Shown here: positions 9,436 through 17,335 of the stretch, in pieces
Numbering within the stretch: position 1 is the first letter of the stretch
How the letters are laid out: each line of letters opens with the position of its first letter
Origin: Pseudomonas taiwanensis DSM 21245
Lineage (GTDB): Bacteria; Pseudomonadota; Gammaproteobacteria; Pseudomonadales; Pseudomonadaceae
Assembly (NCBI RefSeq): GCF_000425785.1
Contig: NZ_AUEC01000005.1
Coordinates: 62,001 to 126,000 of the forward strand
Direction of reading: 5' to 3'
Length of the DNA stretch: 64,000 bases
Program-made: the position numbers and the translations under genes
Notes under the pieces: generated by a model
The model's input: only the letters and a program-made list of their open reading frames with translations
Told to the model about the DNA's origin: nothing
The model's database searches: none

Positions 9436-10635
9436 ATGCCTACGCCCAGCAAACCCCTCGCAGGTCTGAAAGTCATCGAACTCGGCACCCTCATCGCCGG
9501 CCCGTTCGCCTCGCGCATCTGCGCCGAATTCGGCGCCGAGGTGATCAAGGTCGAGTCCCCCGACGGCGGCGACCCACTGCGCAAGTGGCGTAAACTCTAC
9601 GAAGGCACCTCGCTGTGGTGGTTCGTCCAGGCCCGCAACAAGCAGTCGCTGACCCTTAACCTCAAACACCCGGAAGGCCGCGAAGTCCTCAAGCGGCTAT
9701 TGGCCGAAGCCGACATTCTCATCGAGAACTTCCGTCCAGGGGTGCTGGAAAAACTTGGCCTGGGCTGGGATGTGCTGCAGGCTCTGAATCCGAAACTGGT
9801 GATGGTGCGCCTGTCCGGCTTCGGCCAGACCGGCCCGATGAAAGATCAGCCCGGTTTCGGTGCGGTTGGCGAGTCGATGGGCGGGCTGCGTTACATCACC
9901 GGTTTCGAAGACCGCCCGCCGGTGCGCACCGGGATTTCCATCGGTGACTCGATCGCCGCCCTGTGGGGCGTGATCGGGGCATTGATGGCTCTGCGCCATC
10001 GTGAAGTCAATGGCGGCCAGGGCCAGGTCGTCGACGTGGCGTTGTACGAGGCGATTTTCGCCATGATGGAAAGCATGGTCCCGGAGTTCGATGTGTTCGG
10101 TTTTATCCGCGAACGCACCGGCAACATCATGCCAGGCATCACCCCCTCCTCCATCCACACCACCGCCGACGGCAAGCATGTGCAGATCGGCGCCAACGGT
10201 GATGCGATCTTCAAACGCTTCATGCACGCCGTCGGCCGCGACGACCTGGCCAACGACCCAAGCCTGGCCACCAATGATGGCCGCGACCTGCGGCGCGACG
10301 AGCTATATGGGGTGATCGACCGCTGGGCCAACAGCCTGACGCTGGAGCAAGTCATGCAGGTACTCACCAGCGCCGAGGTACCGGCAAGCCGGATCTACTC
10401 GGCCGAGGACATGTTCAACGATCCACAGTACCTGGCGCGCGAAATGTTCCTCCAGGCTCGCCTGCCTGACGGCAAGCCGTTCAAGATGCCTGGCATCGTG
10501 CCAAAGCTGTCGGAAACACCCGGTTCTGCCGAGTGGGTTGGCCCAGCACTGGGAGAACATACCGACGCCGTGCTTGAGCGCTTGGGATATGACGCTGCCG
10601 CCATCGCCAACCTGCGCCAGAGTGGCGCAGTCTGA
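9436..10635 (+). CDS. CaiB/BaiF-type (class III) CoA-transferase
   Basis: 399 residues. The N-terminus GLKVIELGTLIAGPFASRI, the segment NFRPGVLEKLGLGWD and the putative catalytic aspartate region in SIGDSIAALWG match formyl-CoA transferase/CaiB enzymes. Class III CoA-transferases move CoA between carboxylic acids through an aspartyl anhydride. There is no dedicated pathway gene beside it, so the acyl substrate is unknown. It is divergent from yaeQ, with a 132-base promoter gap, and is followed after 17 bases by a periplasmic protein gene. Confidence 0.9.
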   Translation: MPTPSKPLAGLKVIELGTLIAGPFASRICAEFGAEVIKVESPDGGDPLRKWRKLYEGTSLWWFVQARNKQSLTLNLKHPEGREVLKRLLAEADILIENFRPGVLEKLGLGWDVLQALNPKLVMVRLSGFGQTGPMKDQPGFGAVGESMGGLRYITGFEDRPPVRTGISIGDSIAALWGVIGALMALRHREVNGGQGQVVDVALYEAIFAMMESMVPEFDVFGFIRERTGNIMPGITPSSIHTTADGKHVQIGANGDAIFKRFMHAVGRDDLANDPSLATNDGRDLRRDELYGVIDRWANSLTLEQVMQVLTSAEVPASRIYSAEDMFNDPQYLAREMFLQARLPDGKPFKMPGIVPKLSETPGSAEWVGPALGEHTDAVLERLGYDAAAIANLRQSGAV

Positions 10636-10652
10636 TACTGCCGCGCCCGCCC

Positions 10653-11528
10653 ATGCCAGCACCTGGCCTGCTACGTCGGCTGACCGGCCTGCTTGGCCTG
10701 CTGGCTACCCTGGCCACTGGGCCGGCGCTGGCCAAGGAACGCGTGCTGTGGCTGGTGCGAGACCTGCCGCCGTTCACCATTTTCGAAGGGACAGAGAAAG
10801 GCCAGGGTGTCATCGACCAACTGCTGCCGCTGTTGATCTCGCAGATGCCGGAGTATGAACATGACATCGTGCGGGTTAACCGCGCCCGCGGGATTCAGAT
10901 GCTCCAGGACCCGCGCAGCCTCACGTGCGACCCGACACTACTGTGGACGCCAGAGCGGGAAAAGTTCGTGCATTTCTCCATTCCATCCCTGGGCGTGCTG
11001 AGCGGTGGGCTGCTGGTCCGCAAGCAAGACCGCGACGTGGTCGAACCATTTTTGGATGACCAGCAGGTGGATCTCAAGCGCTTGCTCACCGACACACGGC
11101 TTAAACTAGGCATTGTCGCCGAGCGCAGCTACAGCGCCCAGATCGACGCGATACTACGTCAGTTGCCCGACGAAGCCTTCAGCCGCCATTACGGCAACGA
11201 CGCTACCGCCAGTCTTCTGCAGATGCAGCAGAAAGGGAGACTGAAGCTGATGCTGGGGTATCGGCACGAGGTCAACTACCTGACAGGGCAACAAGGGGGC
11301 TCGGCGGATGACTACCTCTTCTACCCTATCTTGGGTGTGAACCGCTTCCAGTTCCTTCACGTAGGCTGCTCGGACACACCGATGGGGCGCCAAGTGGTCG
11401 AGCATATCGACCAGTTGCTACCGGCGCTTCGTCAGGACACGCTGCCGCTCTATTACTCGCACTGGCTCGATCCCGAGCAACGTGAGAGTTATCTGGAACA
11501 GAGCCGCCACTTTTTCCACACCCCATGA
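10653..11528 (+). CDS. Periplasmic binding-protein-like protein (TIGR02285-type)
   Basis: 291 residues with a signal peptide of about 27 residues ending in GPALAKE. The mature part begins VLWLVRDLPPFTIF and carries GQGVIDQLLPLL, which resembles the solute-binding type 3 fold of the TIGR02285 family. No permease genes adjoin, so a sensory or orphan binding role is as likely as transport. The 17-base gap to the CoA-transferase gene suggests co-transcription, but the start has only a weak ribosome site. Confidence 0.7.
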   Translation: MPAPGLLRRLTGLLGLLATLATGPALAKERVLWLVRDLPPFTIFEGTEKGQGVIDQLLPLLISQMPEYEHDIVRVNRARGIQMLQDPRSLTCDPTLLWTPEREKFVHFSIPSLGVLSGGLLVRKQDRDVVEPFLDDQQVDLKRLLTDTRLKLGIVAERSYSAQIDAILRQLPDEAFSRHYGNDATASLLQMQQKGRLKLMLGYRHEVNYLTGQQGGSADDYLFYPILGVNRFQFLHVGCSDTPMGRQVVEHIDQLLPALRQDTLPLYYSHWLDPEQRESYLEQSRHFFHTP

Positions 11529-11566
11529 AAAAGAAACCCCGGAGCGCTGGGGAAGACGCCCGGGGT
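11528..11566 (-). terminator. Rho-independent terminator of the small-protein transcript
   Basis: On the minus strand ACCCCGG pairs with CCGGGGT (11560-11566 with 11536-11542) and is followed by the T-rich tail TTTCTTTTT at 11528-11536. A second short hairpin, AAGCCC with GGGCTT, stands before it at 11574-11589. It ends the transcript reading out of the 11658-11939 gene and sits exactly at the stop of the convergent gene. Confidence 0.8.
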
Positions 11567-11657
11567 CAATCGAAAGCCCTCATGGGCTTCCCGTGACAGC
11601 CCCGCCATCACCGGAGCGAAGTTCTGGCTGGCTGCCCTACTGTGTCTGATACCCCCT

Positions 11658-11939
11658 TCATGCAAAGGTTCCCTGGCTTGCAGGCCGTTGCTGCAGTGCC
11701 GCTATCACACAGGGCTGCAAGCGACCCTCTGCGATCTGCAGGTCGCGGTGCAGGCCATCCACCAAGTCGATCAACAAGCGTTGTTCCTGCAACTGGCGCA
11801 CACTGACGGTGCGCCTGAGCGTCAGGCTACCAAGACTGTCGTACACGCTCAGCAAGCGATTACCGCTGGCCTGCGCTTCACCGAGTTGGGTTTTATAAGG
11901 GGAAAGTGCGTCATTGAGCAGCTTGCAGATTCTTTCCAT
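11658..11939 (-). CDS. Small conserved protein, DUF3509-like
   Basis: About 93 residues if the ATG at 11939 (MERICKLLNDALSPYKTQLG) is used. The frame is open to 12029, but those residues overlap the end of the upstream gene and look noncoding. The composition and the segment LLIDLVDGLHRDLQIAEGRL resemble DUF3509, a Pseudomonas-restricted small-protein family of unknown function. No signal peptide or membrane segment is seen. The ribosome site is weak, so the exact start is uncertain. Confidence 0.6.
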   Translation of the reverse strand: MERICKLLNDALSPYKTQLGEAQASGNRLLSVYDSLGSLTLRRTVSVRQLQEQRLLIDLVDGLHRDLQIAEGRLQPCVIAALQQRPASQGTFA

Positions 11940-12018
11940 CCGGATCACTCGCTGGGTGGTGGGACATGAAGGAACTGACCTGCGAATACGGTGCAAAGTT
12001 CGCCATGAAGCATTCGCT

Positions 12019-12423
12019 TCAATGAGCATGCGTAGGTGAGATGACAGTTTGAATACGCTGCAAGGCCTGTTGCCAGCGCGGCATTGGCAGCGGCCAAGGC
12101 AGCTCGGCCAACACCCAAAGACCGCGCCGCCGGGCTTCGTTGGCGAGGTTCAGGCAGCCCTCGTTCGCCTGGCCGACGAACAGCAAAGCGCGCAAGCAGC
12201 GCTTGTTTGCGATCTGCTCCAGCAGGGCCATGCCGCTTTCAGGCGCAATGGCATGGTCGAGGACCAGCACATCGGCGACCTGCTCGCATGCCAGGCACGC
12301 ATACAGGTCATCGAGCGTTGGAATGACGCGCACATTGAAAACGCCCACGGCATTACAGGCCTGATGCAGGAGGATCTGGTGAGAGGGGCGTGGCTGGTGG
12401 AGCAAGACGTGGGGCTGATGCAT
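12019..12423 (-). CDS. Degenerate response-regulator receiver-like protein
   Basis: 134 residues. The region DVLVLDHAIAPESGMALLEQI resembles the beta3-alpha3 segment of CheY-type receivers, with a possible phospho-acceptor aspartate in VLVLDH at about residue 55. The acidic pair normally found in the first strand is absent (HVLLHQPRPSHQILL), and no output domain follows. It may be a pseudo-receiver that binds a partner without phosphorylation. It lies on the same strand between thrC and the DUF3509-like gene. Identification rests on pattern only. Confidence 0.5.
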   Translation of the reverse strand: MHQPHVLLHQPRPSHQILLHQACNAVGVFNVRVIPTLDDLYACLACEQVADVLVLDHAIAPESGMALLEQIANKRCLRALLFVGQANEGCLNLANEARRRGLWVLAELPWPLPMPRWQQALQRIQTVISPTHAH

Positions 12424-12551
12424 GAACCGCTCCTGATGGGAGGACCGGTCACTCTAGGCGGGGCACCAAACGCCTTATATAGGAGATATCTGAAAGGGGT
12501 TTCGGAAAATTCGTCAGCGATAAGTGCGCGCCGCAACCTATCGCCAGCAAG

Positions 12552-12581
12552 CAGGCGCCTGCAGTACGTCGCAGGCGCCTG
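12552..12581 (-). terminator. Strong hairpin after thrC, probable terminator
   Basis: CAGGCGCCTGC (12552-12562) and GCAGGCGCCTG (12571-12581) form an 11-bp perfect stem with an 8-base loop, 19 bases past the thrC stop. Each arm also contains the palindrome CAGGCGCCTG. The minus-strand tail is CTTGCTGG rather than a T run, so termination efficiency is uncertain. Confidence 0.5.
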
Positions 12582-12599
12582 TTTGTCAGGTTGCCGGGA

Positions 12600-14009
12600 T
12601 TACAGCGGCTTGCCGCGGTTGCCGTGCTGGCTGACGAAGGCCTGGACCGCCTTGAGGTCGTTGGCCAGTACCGTGCAACGTTCCTCACGGCTGAACAGGT
12701 CGCTCAGGTGAGCCGGCAGTTCCAGCGCCTTGCCAACGCCCGCCTTTTCCACCGCTTCCGGGAACTTGACCGGGTGCGCGGTACCCAGCACCACCATCGG
12801 GGTGTCGAGACTGCGACGGCACTCACGGGCGGCCTTGACGCCAATGGCGGTGTGCGGATCGAGCACCTCACCCGTAGTGGCGAACACCTCGGCGATGGTC
12901 TGGCAGGTCTGCTCGTCGTTCACTGCCAGCGAATCGAACAGCTTGCGCGCTTCGGTCCAGCGGTCTTGCTCGACGCTGAAACCACCCCCTTGCTTGAAGT
13001 TCGCCATCAACTCGGCGATCGCTGCTCCGTTGCGACCGTGCAGGTCGAAAAGCAGGCGCTCGAAGTTGGAAGAAACCATGATGTCCATCGACGGCGACAG
13101 GGTCGCGTGCAGGGTTTCCTTGACGTACTGGTTGCCGCTCATGAAGCGGTGCAGGATGTCGTTACGGTTGGTGGCCACCACCAGCTGGCTGATCGGCAAG
13201 CCCATGTTGCGGGCCAGGTAGCCTGCGAAGATATCGCCGAAGTTGCCGGTCGGTACCGAGAATGCCACCGAGCGAGCCGGGCCACCCAGCTGCAGTGCTG
13301 CGTGGAAGTAGTAGACGATCTGGGCCATGATGCGCGCCCAGTTGATCGAGTTGACCGCGACCAGACGAGTGCCTTTGAGGAACGACTGGTCGGCGAAGCT
13401 GGCCTTGACCATCTCCTGGCAGTCGTCGAAGTTGCCTTCGATGGCGATGTTGTGGATGTTGTCGCCGAAGATGGTGGTCATCTGACGACGCTGGACTTCC
13501 GAAACACGCTGGTGCGGGTGCAGGATGAAGATGTCGACGTTGTCGCAGCGACGGCAGCCTTCGATAGCGGCGGAGCCGGTGTCACCACTGGTGGCGCCGA
13601 TGATCACCACACGCTCGCCGCGCTTGGCCAGTACGTGGTCCAGCAGACGACCGAGCAATTGCAGGGCGAAATCCTTGAACGCCAGGGTCGGGCCGTGGAA
13701 CAGCTCCATCACCCACTCGTTGGTGTTGAGCTGACGCAGCGGCGCTACCGCGGCATGGGCGAACTCGCCGTAGGTTTCCTCGAGGATCTTCTTGAAATCG
13801 GCATCGGCGATGCTGCCGTCGACGAACGGACGCATCACGCGGAATGCCAATTCGTGGTACGGCAGGCCAGCCCAGGAGGCGATTTCTTCCTGGGTGAAGC
13901 GCGGCAGGTTTTCCGGTACGTACAGGCCGCCATCGCTGGCAAGGCCCGCCAGCAGGACGTCTTCGAAGTTCAGGGCCGGTGCCTGGCCGCGGGTGCTGAT
14001 ATAGCGCAT
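12600..14009 (-). CDS. thrC: Threonine synthase
   Basis: 469 residues. PLP-dependent enzyme converting O-phosphohomoserine to threonine. The N-terminus MRYISTRGQAPALNFEDVLL and the PLP-lysine region FHGPTLAFKDFALQ (Lys112) are diagnostic, and TSGDTGSAA forms the phosphate-binding loop. It follows hom on the same strand with a 59-base gap, giving the last two steps of the homoserine-to-threonine branch in one operon. Confidence 0.97.
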   Translation of the reverse strand: MRYISTRGQAPALNFEDVLLAGLASDGGLYVPENLPRFTQEEIASWAGLPYHELAFRVMRPFVDGSIADADFKKILEETYGEFAHAAVAPLRQLNTNEWVMELFHGPTLAFKDFALQLLGRLLDHVLAKRGERVVIIGATSGDTGSAAIEGCRRCDNVDIFILHPHQRVSEVQRRQMTTIFGDNIHNIAIEGNFDDCQEMVKASFADQSFLKGTRLVAVNSINWARIMAQIVYYFHAALQLGGPARSVAFSVPTGNFGDIFAGYLARNMGLPISQLVVATNRNDILHRFMSGNQYVKETLHATLSPSMDIMVSSNFERLLFDLHGRNGAAIAELMANFKQGGGFSVEQDRWTEARKLFDSLAVNDEQTCQTIAEVFATTGEVLDPHTAIGVKAARECRRSLDTPMVVLGTAHPVKFPEAVEKAGVGKALELPAHLSDLFSREERCTVLANDLKAVQAFVSQHGNRGKPL

Positions 14010-14068
14010 GGGTACAAACCTTCGGTGCTGGGGCCCGGGCCGCGCTGGCGGCCCGACGGCGGTATTTG

Positions 14069-15373
14069 TTAGTTGAGCTGTTCGACGCGGATGCGCACGA
14101 CCTTGCCGACCACGTCCTGCAAGGCCTCCAGGGCGACGATGGCGTCGTTGATGCGCTGCTCGACCACACCGTGGGTCAGCAGAATCATCGGTACCAGGCC
14201 GTCCTGCTCCTCGGCTTCCTTCTGCATGATCGACTCGATGTTGATGCCGCGTTCGGAAAGAATGCTGGCAACCTGGGCCAGTACGCCCGGGTGGTCCTTG
14301 GCCTGGATACGCAGGTAGTAGGCGCTTTCACAGGCTTCGATCGGCAGGATCGGGTGAGCCGACAGCGAGTCTGGCTGGAAGGCCAGGTGCGGCACGCGGT
14401 TCTCCGGGTCGGAAGTCATCGCGCGGACCACGTCGACCAGGTCGGCCACCACCGACGATGCGGTCGGTTCCATGCCGGCGCCAGCGCCGTAGTACAGGGT
14501 CGACCCTGCAGCGTCGCCGTTGACCATCACGGCGTTCATCACACCGTTGACGTTGGCGATCAGCCGGTCTGCCGGAATCAGCGTCGGGTGCACGCGCAGT
14601 TCGATGCCCGCTGGCGTGCTGCGAGCAACGCCCAGGTGCTTGATGCGATAACCAAGGGCCTCTGCGTAGTTCACATCGGCGGTGGTCAGCTGGGTGATGC
14701 CCTCGGTATAGGCCTTGTCGAACTGCAGCGGGATACCGAAGGCAATGGACGCCAGAATGGTCAGTTTGTGCGCAGCATCGATGCCTTCGACGTCGAAGGT
14801 CGGGTCGGCTTCGGCATAGCCCAGCGCCTGGGCTTCGGCCAGCACGTCGGGGAAGGCACGGCCCTTCTCGCGCATCTCGGTGAGGATGAAGTTGCCGGTG
14901 CCGTTGATGATGCCGGCCAGCCAGTTGATACGGTTGGCCGAGAGGCCTTCGCGAATGGCCTTGATCACCGGGATGCCGCCGGCCACCGCCGCTTCGAAGG
15001 CAACGATGACGCCTTTCTCGCGGGCCTTGGCGAAGATTTCGTTGCCATGCACGGCAATCAGCGCCTTGTTGGCGGTGACCACGTGCTTGCCATTCTCGAT
15101 GGCCTTGAGCACCAGGTCGCGGGCAACGGTGTAGCCACCGATCAGCTCGATGACGATGTCGATCTCCGGGTTGCTCGCAACGTCGAACACATCAGCGGTA
15201 ATGGGGGTACCGGTAATCTGGCAGTTCGGGTTCTGCGAGCGCATGGCGATCTGTGCCACTTCAATACCGCGCCCGGCACGGCGGGCAATCTCCTCGGCGT
15301 TGCGCTGAAGTACATTGAAGGTTCCGCCACCGACGGTCCCCAACCCACAGATGCCTACTTTGACCGGTTTCAC
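14069..15373 (-). CDS. hom: Homoserine dehydrogenase
   Basis: 434 residues from a GTG start at 15373, chosen because GGGGAG stands 8 bases upstream and the family begins VKPVKVGICGLGTVGGGT. The open frame upstream adds unlike residues. It has an N-terminal NAD(P)-binding fold, a catalytic domain, and a C-terminal ACT domain (about 350-430, DHPGVLAQVASILSERGI) for threonine feedback. It reduces aspartate semialdehyde to homoserine. The dsbC-hom-thrC order is the usual Pseudomonas arrangement. Confidence 0.96.
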   Translation of the reverse strand: MKPVKVGICGLGTVGGGTFNVLQRNAEEIARRAGRGIEVAQIAMRSQNPNCQITGTPITADVFDVASNPEIDIVIELIGGYTVARDLVLKAIENGKHVVTANKALIAVHGNEIFAKAREKGVIVAFEAAVAGGIPVIKAIREGLSANRINWLAGIINGTGNFILTEMREKGRAFPDVLAEAQALGYAEADPTFDVEGIDAAHKLTILASIAFGIPLQFDKAYTEGITQLTTADVNYAEALGYRIKHLGVARSTPAGIELRVHPTLIPADRLIANVNGVMNAVMVNGDAAGSTLYYGAGAGMEPTASSVVADLVDVVRAMTSDPENRVPHLAFQPDSLSAHPILPIEACESAYYLRIQAKDHPGVLAQVASILSERGINIESIMQKEAEEQDGLVPMILLTHGVVEQRINDAIVALEALQDVVGKVVRIRVEQLN

Positions 15374-15455
15374 TGTGAACTCCCCATTGAACGGCCGGCA
15401 CCTGCGCCGACCGTGAAACATGCCGTCACCCCATGACGACGGCGTACTGAATGAA

Positions 15456-16217
15456 TTACTTGGCGGCCTGCTGCTGGCCGGCCAGGGCCAGCTTGGCCAC
15501 TTGCGGCGCGGGCTGGTAGCCCGGAATCACCTGGCCGTTTTCCAGGACGATCGCCGGTGTGCCATTGACACCGATCGACTGCCCCAGCTGGAACTGCTTG
15601 CTGACCGGGTTGGTGCACTTGGCGGCCTTGATTTCCTTGCCATCGATCATCTTGTCCAGGGCCGCGCGGCGATCACTGGAGCACCACACCGCCTGCAACT
15701 GTTCATCGCCCGGCGAGCCGAGGCCCTGACGCGGGAAGGCGACATAGCGCACTTCGATACCGCGACGGTTCAGCTCAGGCACTTCGGCGTGAAGCTTGTG
15801 GCAATACGGGCAGGTGGTGTCGGTGAACACGGTGATGTGCGACTTGGTTTCGCCCTTGGCAGGATAAACCACCATCTCGGCGGCTGGAATGCCGTTGATG
15901 AGCTTGGCGATACCAAGGCGTTCGGCCTTTTCGGTCAGGTTGACCGGCTTGCCATCCTGGATCTGGAACAGGTAGCCCTGCATGACGAACTGGCCGTCGG
16001 CACTGGCATACAGCACGCGACCACCCTGCAGTTTGACCTCGTACAGGCCACTGACCGGGCTGCTGGCCACGCTTTCCACTGGAACTTCCAGCTCGAGGTT
16101 CTGCAACGACTTGCGAATAGCCTGCTCCGCGCCGCTATTGGCATCGGTGGCCGCGGCGACGGCAAAGGTACTGGCCAGCGCCAGGGCGGCGGCGGCGAAC
16201 ATCTGGGTCAAGCGCAT
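15456..16217 (-). CDS. dsbC: Periplasmic thiol:disulfide isomerase DsbC
   Basis: 253 residues with a signal peptide (MRLTQMFAAAALALASTFA, cleavage near AVAA at about residue 22). An N-terminal dimerisation domain is followed by a thioredoxin fold with active site CPYC at 136-139 and a second cysteine pair in VWCSSD and AAKCTNP. DsbC reshuffles wrong disulfides in periplasmic proteins. That may matter for secreted enzymes elsewhere in the window, although the gene is housekeeping. Confidence 0.96.
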   Translation of the reverse strand: MRLTQMFAAAALALASTFAVAAATDANSGAEQAIRKSLQNLELEVPVESVASSPVSGLYEVKLQGGRVLYASADGQFVMQGYLFQIQDGKPVNLTEKAERLGIAKLINGIPAAEMVVYPAKGETKSHITVFTDTTCPYCHKLHAEVPELNRRGIEVRYVAFPRQGLGSPGDEQLQAVWCSSDRRAALDKMIDGKEIKAAKCTNPVSKQFQLGQSIGVNGTPAIVLENGQVIPGYQPAPQVAKLALAGQQQAAK

Positions 16218-16370
16218 GGGAACTCCTGAAGGCGAACCGGGGCCGGGGGACGTTGTACGCGCAAAAACGCGGCAACCAAGCGGCCCTTGGTGCTAAACCG
16301 CTCAAGCCTACCACATCAGACGGGTGCTGAATGGGTCTACGGGTACCGGTCGGCGGAACATGAAAATGAT

Positions 16371-17267
16371 TCATCCACGGGGGTGATGCTGGGCGTGCAG
16401 TTGCTGCAGGCGCGCCTTGGCAACATGGGTGTAAATCTGCGTGGTCGACAGGTCACTGTGGCCCAGCAGCATCTGCACGACACGTAAGTCGGCGCCATGG
16501 TTCAGCAGATGCGTGGCGAAGGCGTGGCGCAAAGTGTGGGGCGAAAGAGGTTTGTCGATGCCGGCAACCCGGGCATGGTGCTTGATGCGGTGCCAGAACG
16601 TCTGCCGGGTCATCTGCTCGCCGCGCAAGCTGGGAAACAGCACGTCGCTGGGGCGGCCATTGAGCAGTTCGCTGCGGCCTTGACGCAGGTAACGCTCCAG
16701 CCAGACCACCGCCTCCTCGCCCATGGGCACCAGACGCTCCTTGCTGCCTTTGCCCATTACCCGCAGAACACCCTGGCGCAGATTGACCTGATCGAGCGTC
16801 AGGCTGACCAGTTCGGTTACCCGCAAGCCACAGGCATACAGCACTTCGAGCATGGCCCGGTCGCGCTCACCGATGGCTTCGCCAAGGTCCGGCGCAAGGA
16901 GCAGTGCCTCGACGTCGGCCTCGGACAACGATTTGGGCAACGGACGACCTAACTGGGGCATCTCTACCAGCAGGGTCGGGTCGACCCCCACCCGCCTTTC
17001 TCGCAGCAGATAACGAAAGAAGCCACGCAGCCCAGACAAAAATCGCGCGGTGGAACGCGGCTTGTAGCCTTGGTCGAACCGCCATGCCAAATGATCGAGG
17101 ATCAGGTCGCGGCCGGCGTCGGGCAGACTTACGCCACGCTCCTGCAGCCAGCCGTTGAACAAGGCCAGGTCACTGCGATAGGAAACGCGGGTGTTGTCGG
17201 ACAGGCCTTTTTCAAGCCACAGAGCGTCGAGGAATTGGTCGATCAGTGGGTGGTCTAGAGCGGGCAT
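16371..17267 (-). CDS. xerD: Site-specific tyrosine recombinase XerD
   Basis: 298 residues, the standard length. The catalytic set is complete: Arg149 (ACGLRVTEL), Lys173, His244 and Arg247 (HTLRHAF), His270 (LLGHSD) and Tyr279 (QIYTHV). With XerC it resolves chromosome dimers at dif. The position upstream of dsbC is the usual Pseudomonas order, so this is the housekeeping enzyme and not a phage or integron integrase. Confidence 0.97.
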   Translation of the reverse strand: MPALDHPLIDQFLDALWLEKGLSDNTRVSYRSDLALFNGWLQERGVSLPDAGRDLILDHLAWRFDQGYKPRSTARFLSGLRGFFRYLLRERRVGVDPTLLVEMPQLGRPLPKSLSEADVEALLLAPDLGEAIGERDRAMLEVLYACGLRVTELVSLTLDQVNLRQGVLRVMGKGSKERLVPMGEEAVVWLERYLRQGRSELLNGRPSDVLFPSLRGEQMTRQTFWHRIKHHARVAGIDKPLSPHTLRHAFATHLLNHGADLRVVQMLLGHSDLSTTQIYTHVAKARLQQLHAQHHPRG

Positions 17268-17335
17268 GAAAACTCGGTGGCGAAGAACGAAATGACGCTT
17301 AGTCTTTCATAACAACGCAGGCATAGGGAGCCCGC

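Noticed and set aside
12591-15436. Long plus-strand open frames opposite thrC and hom
   Set aside because: They lie entirely antisense to two certain genes and show the same artificial composition.
16371-17267. Tyrosine recombinase as marker of an integrated element
   Set aside because: Sequence and xerD-dsbC-hom-thrC context show it is the housekeeping XerD; no att-like repeats or phage genes nearby.
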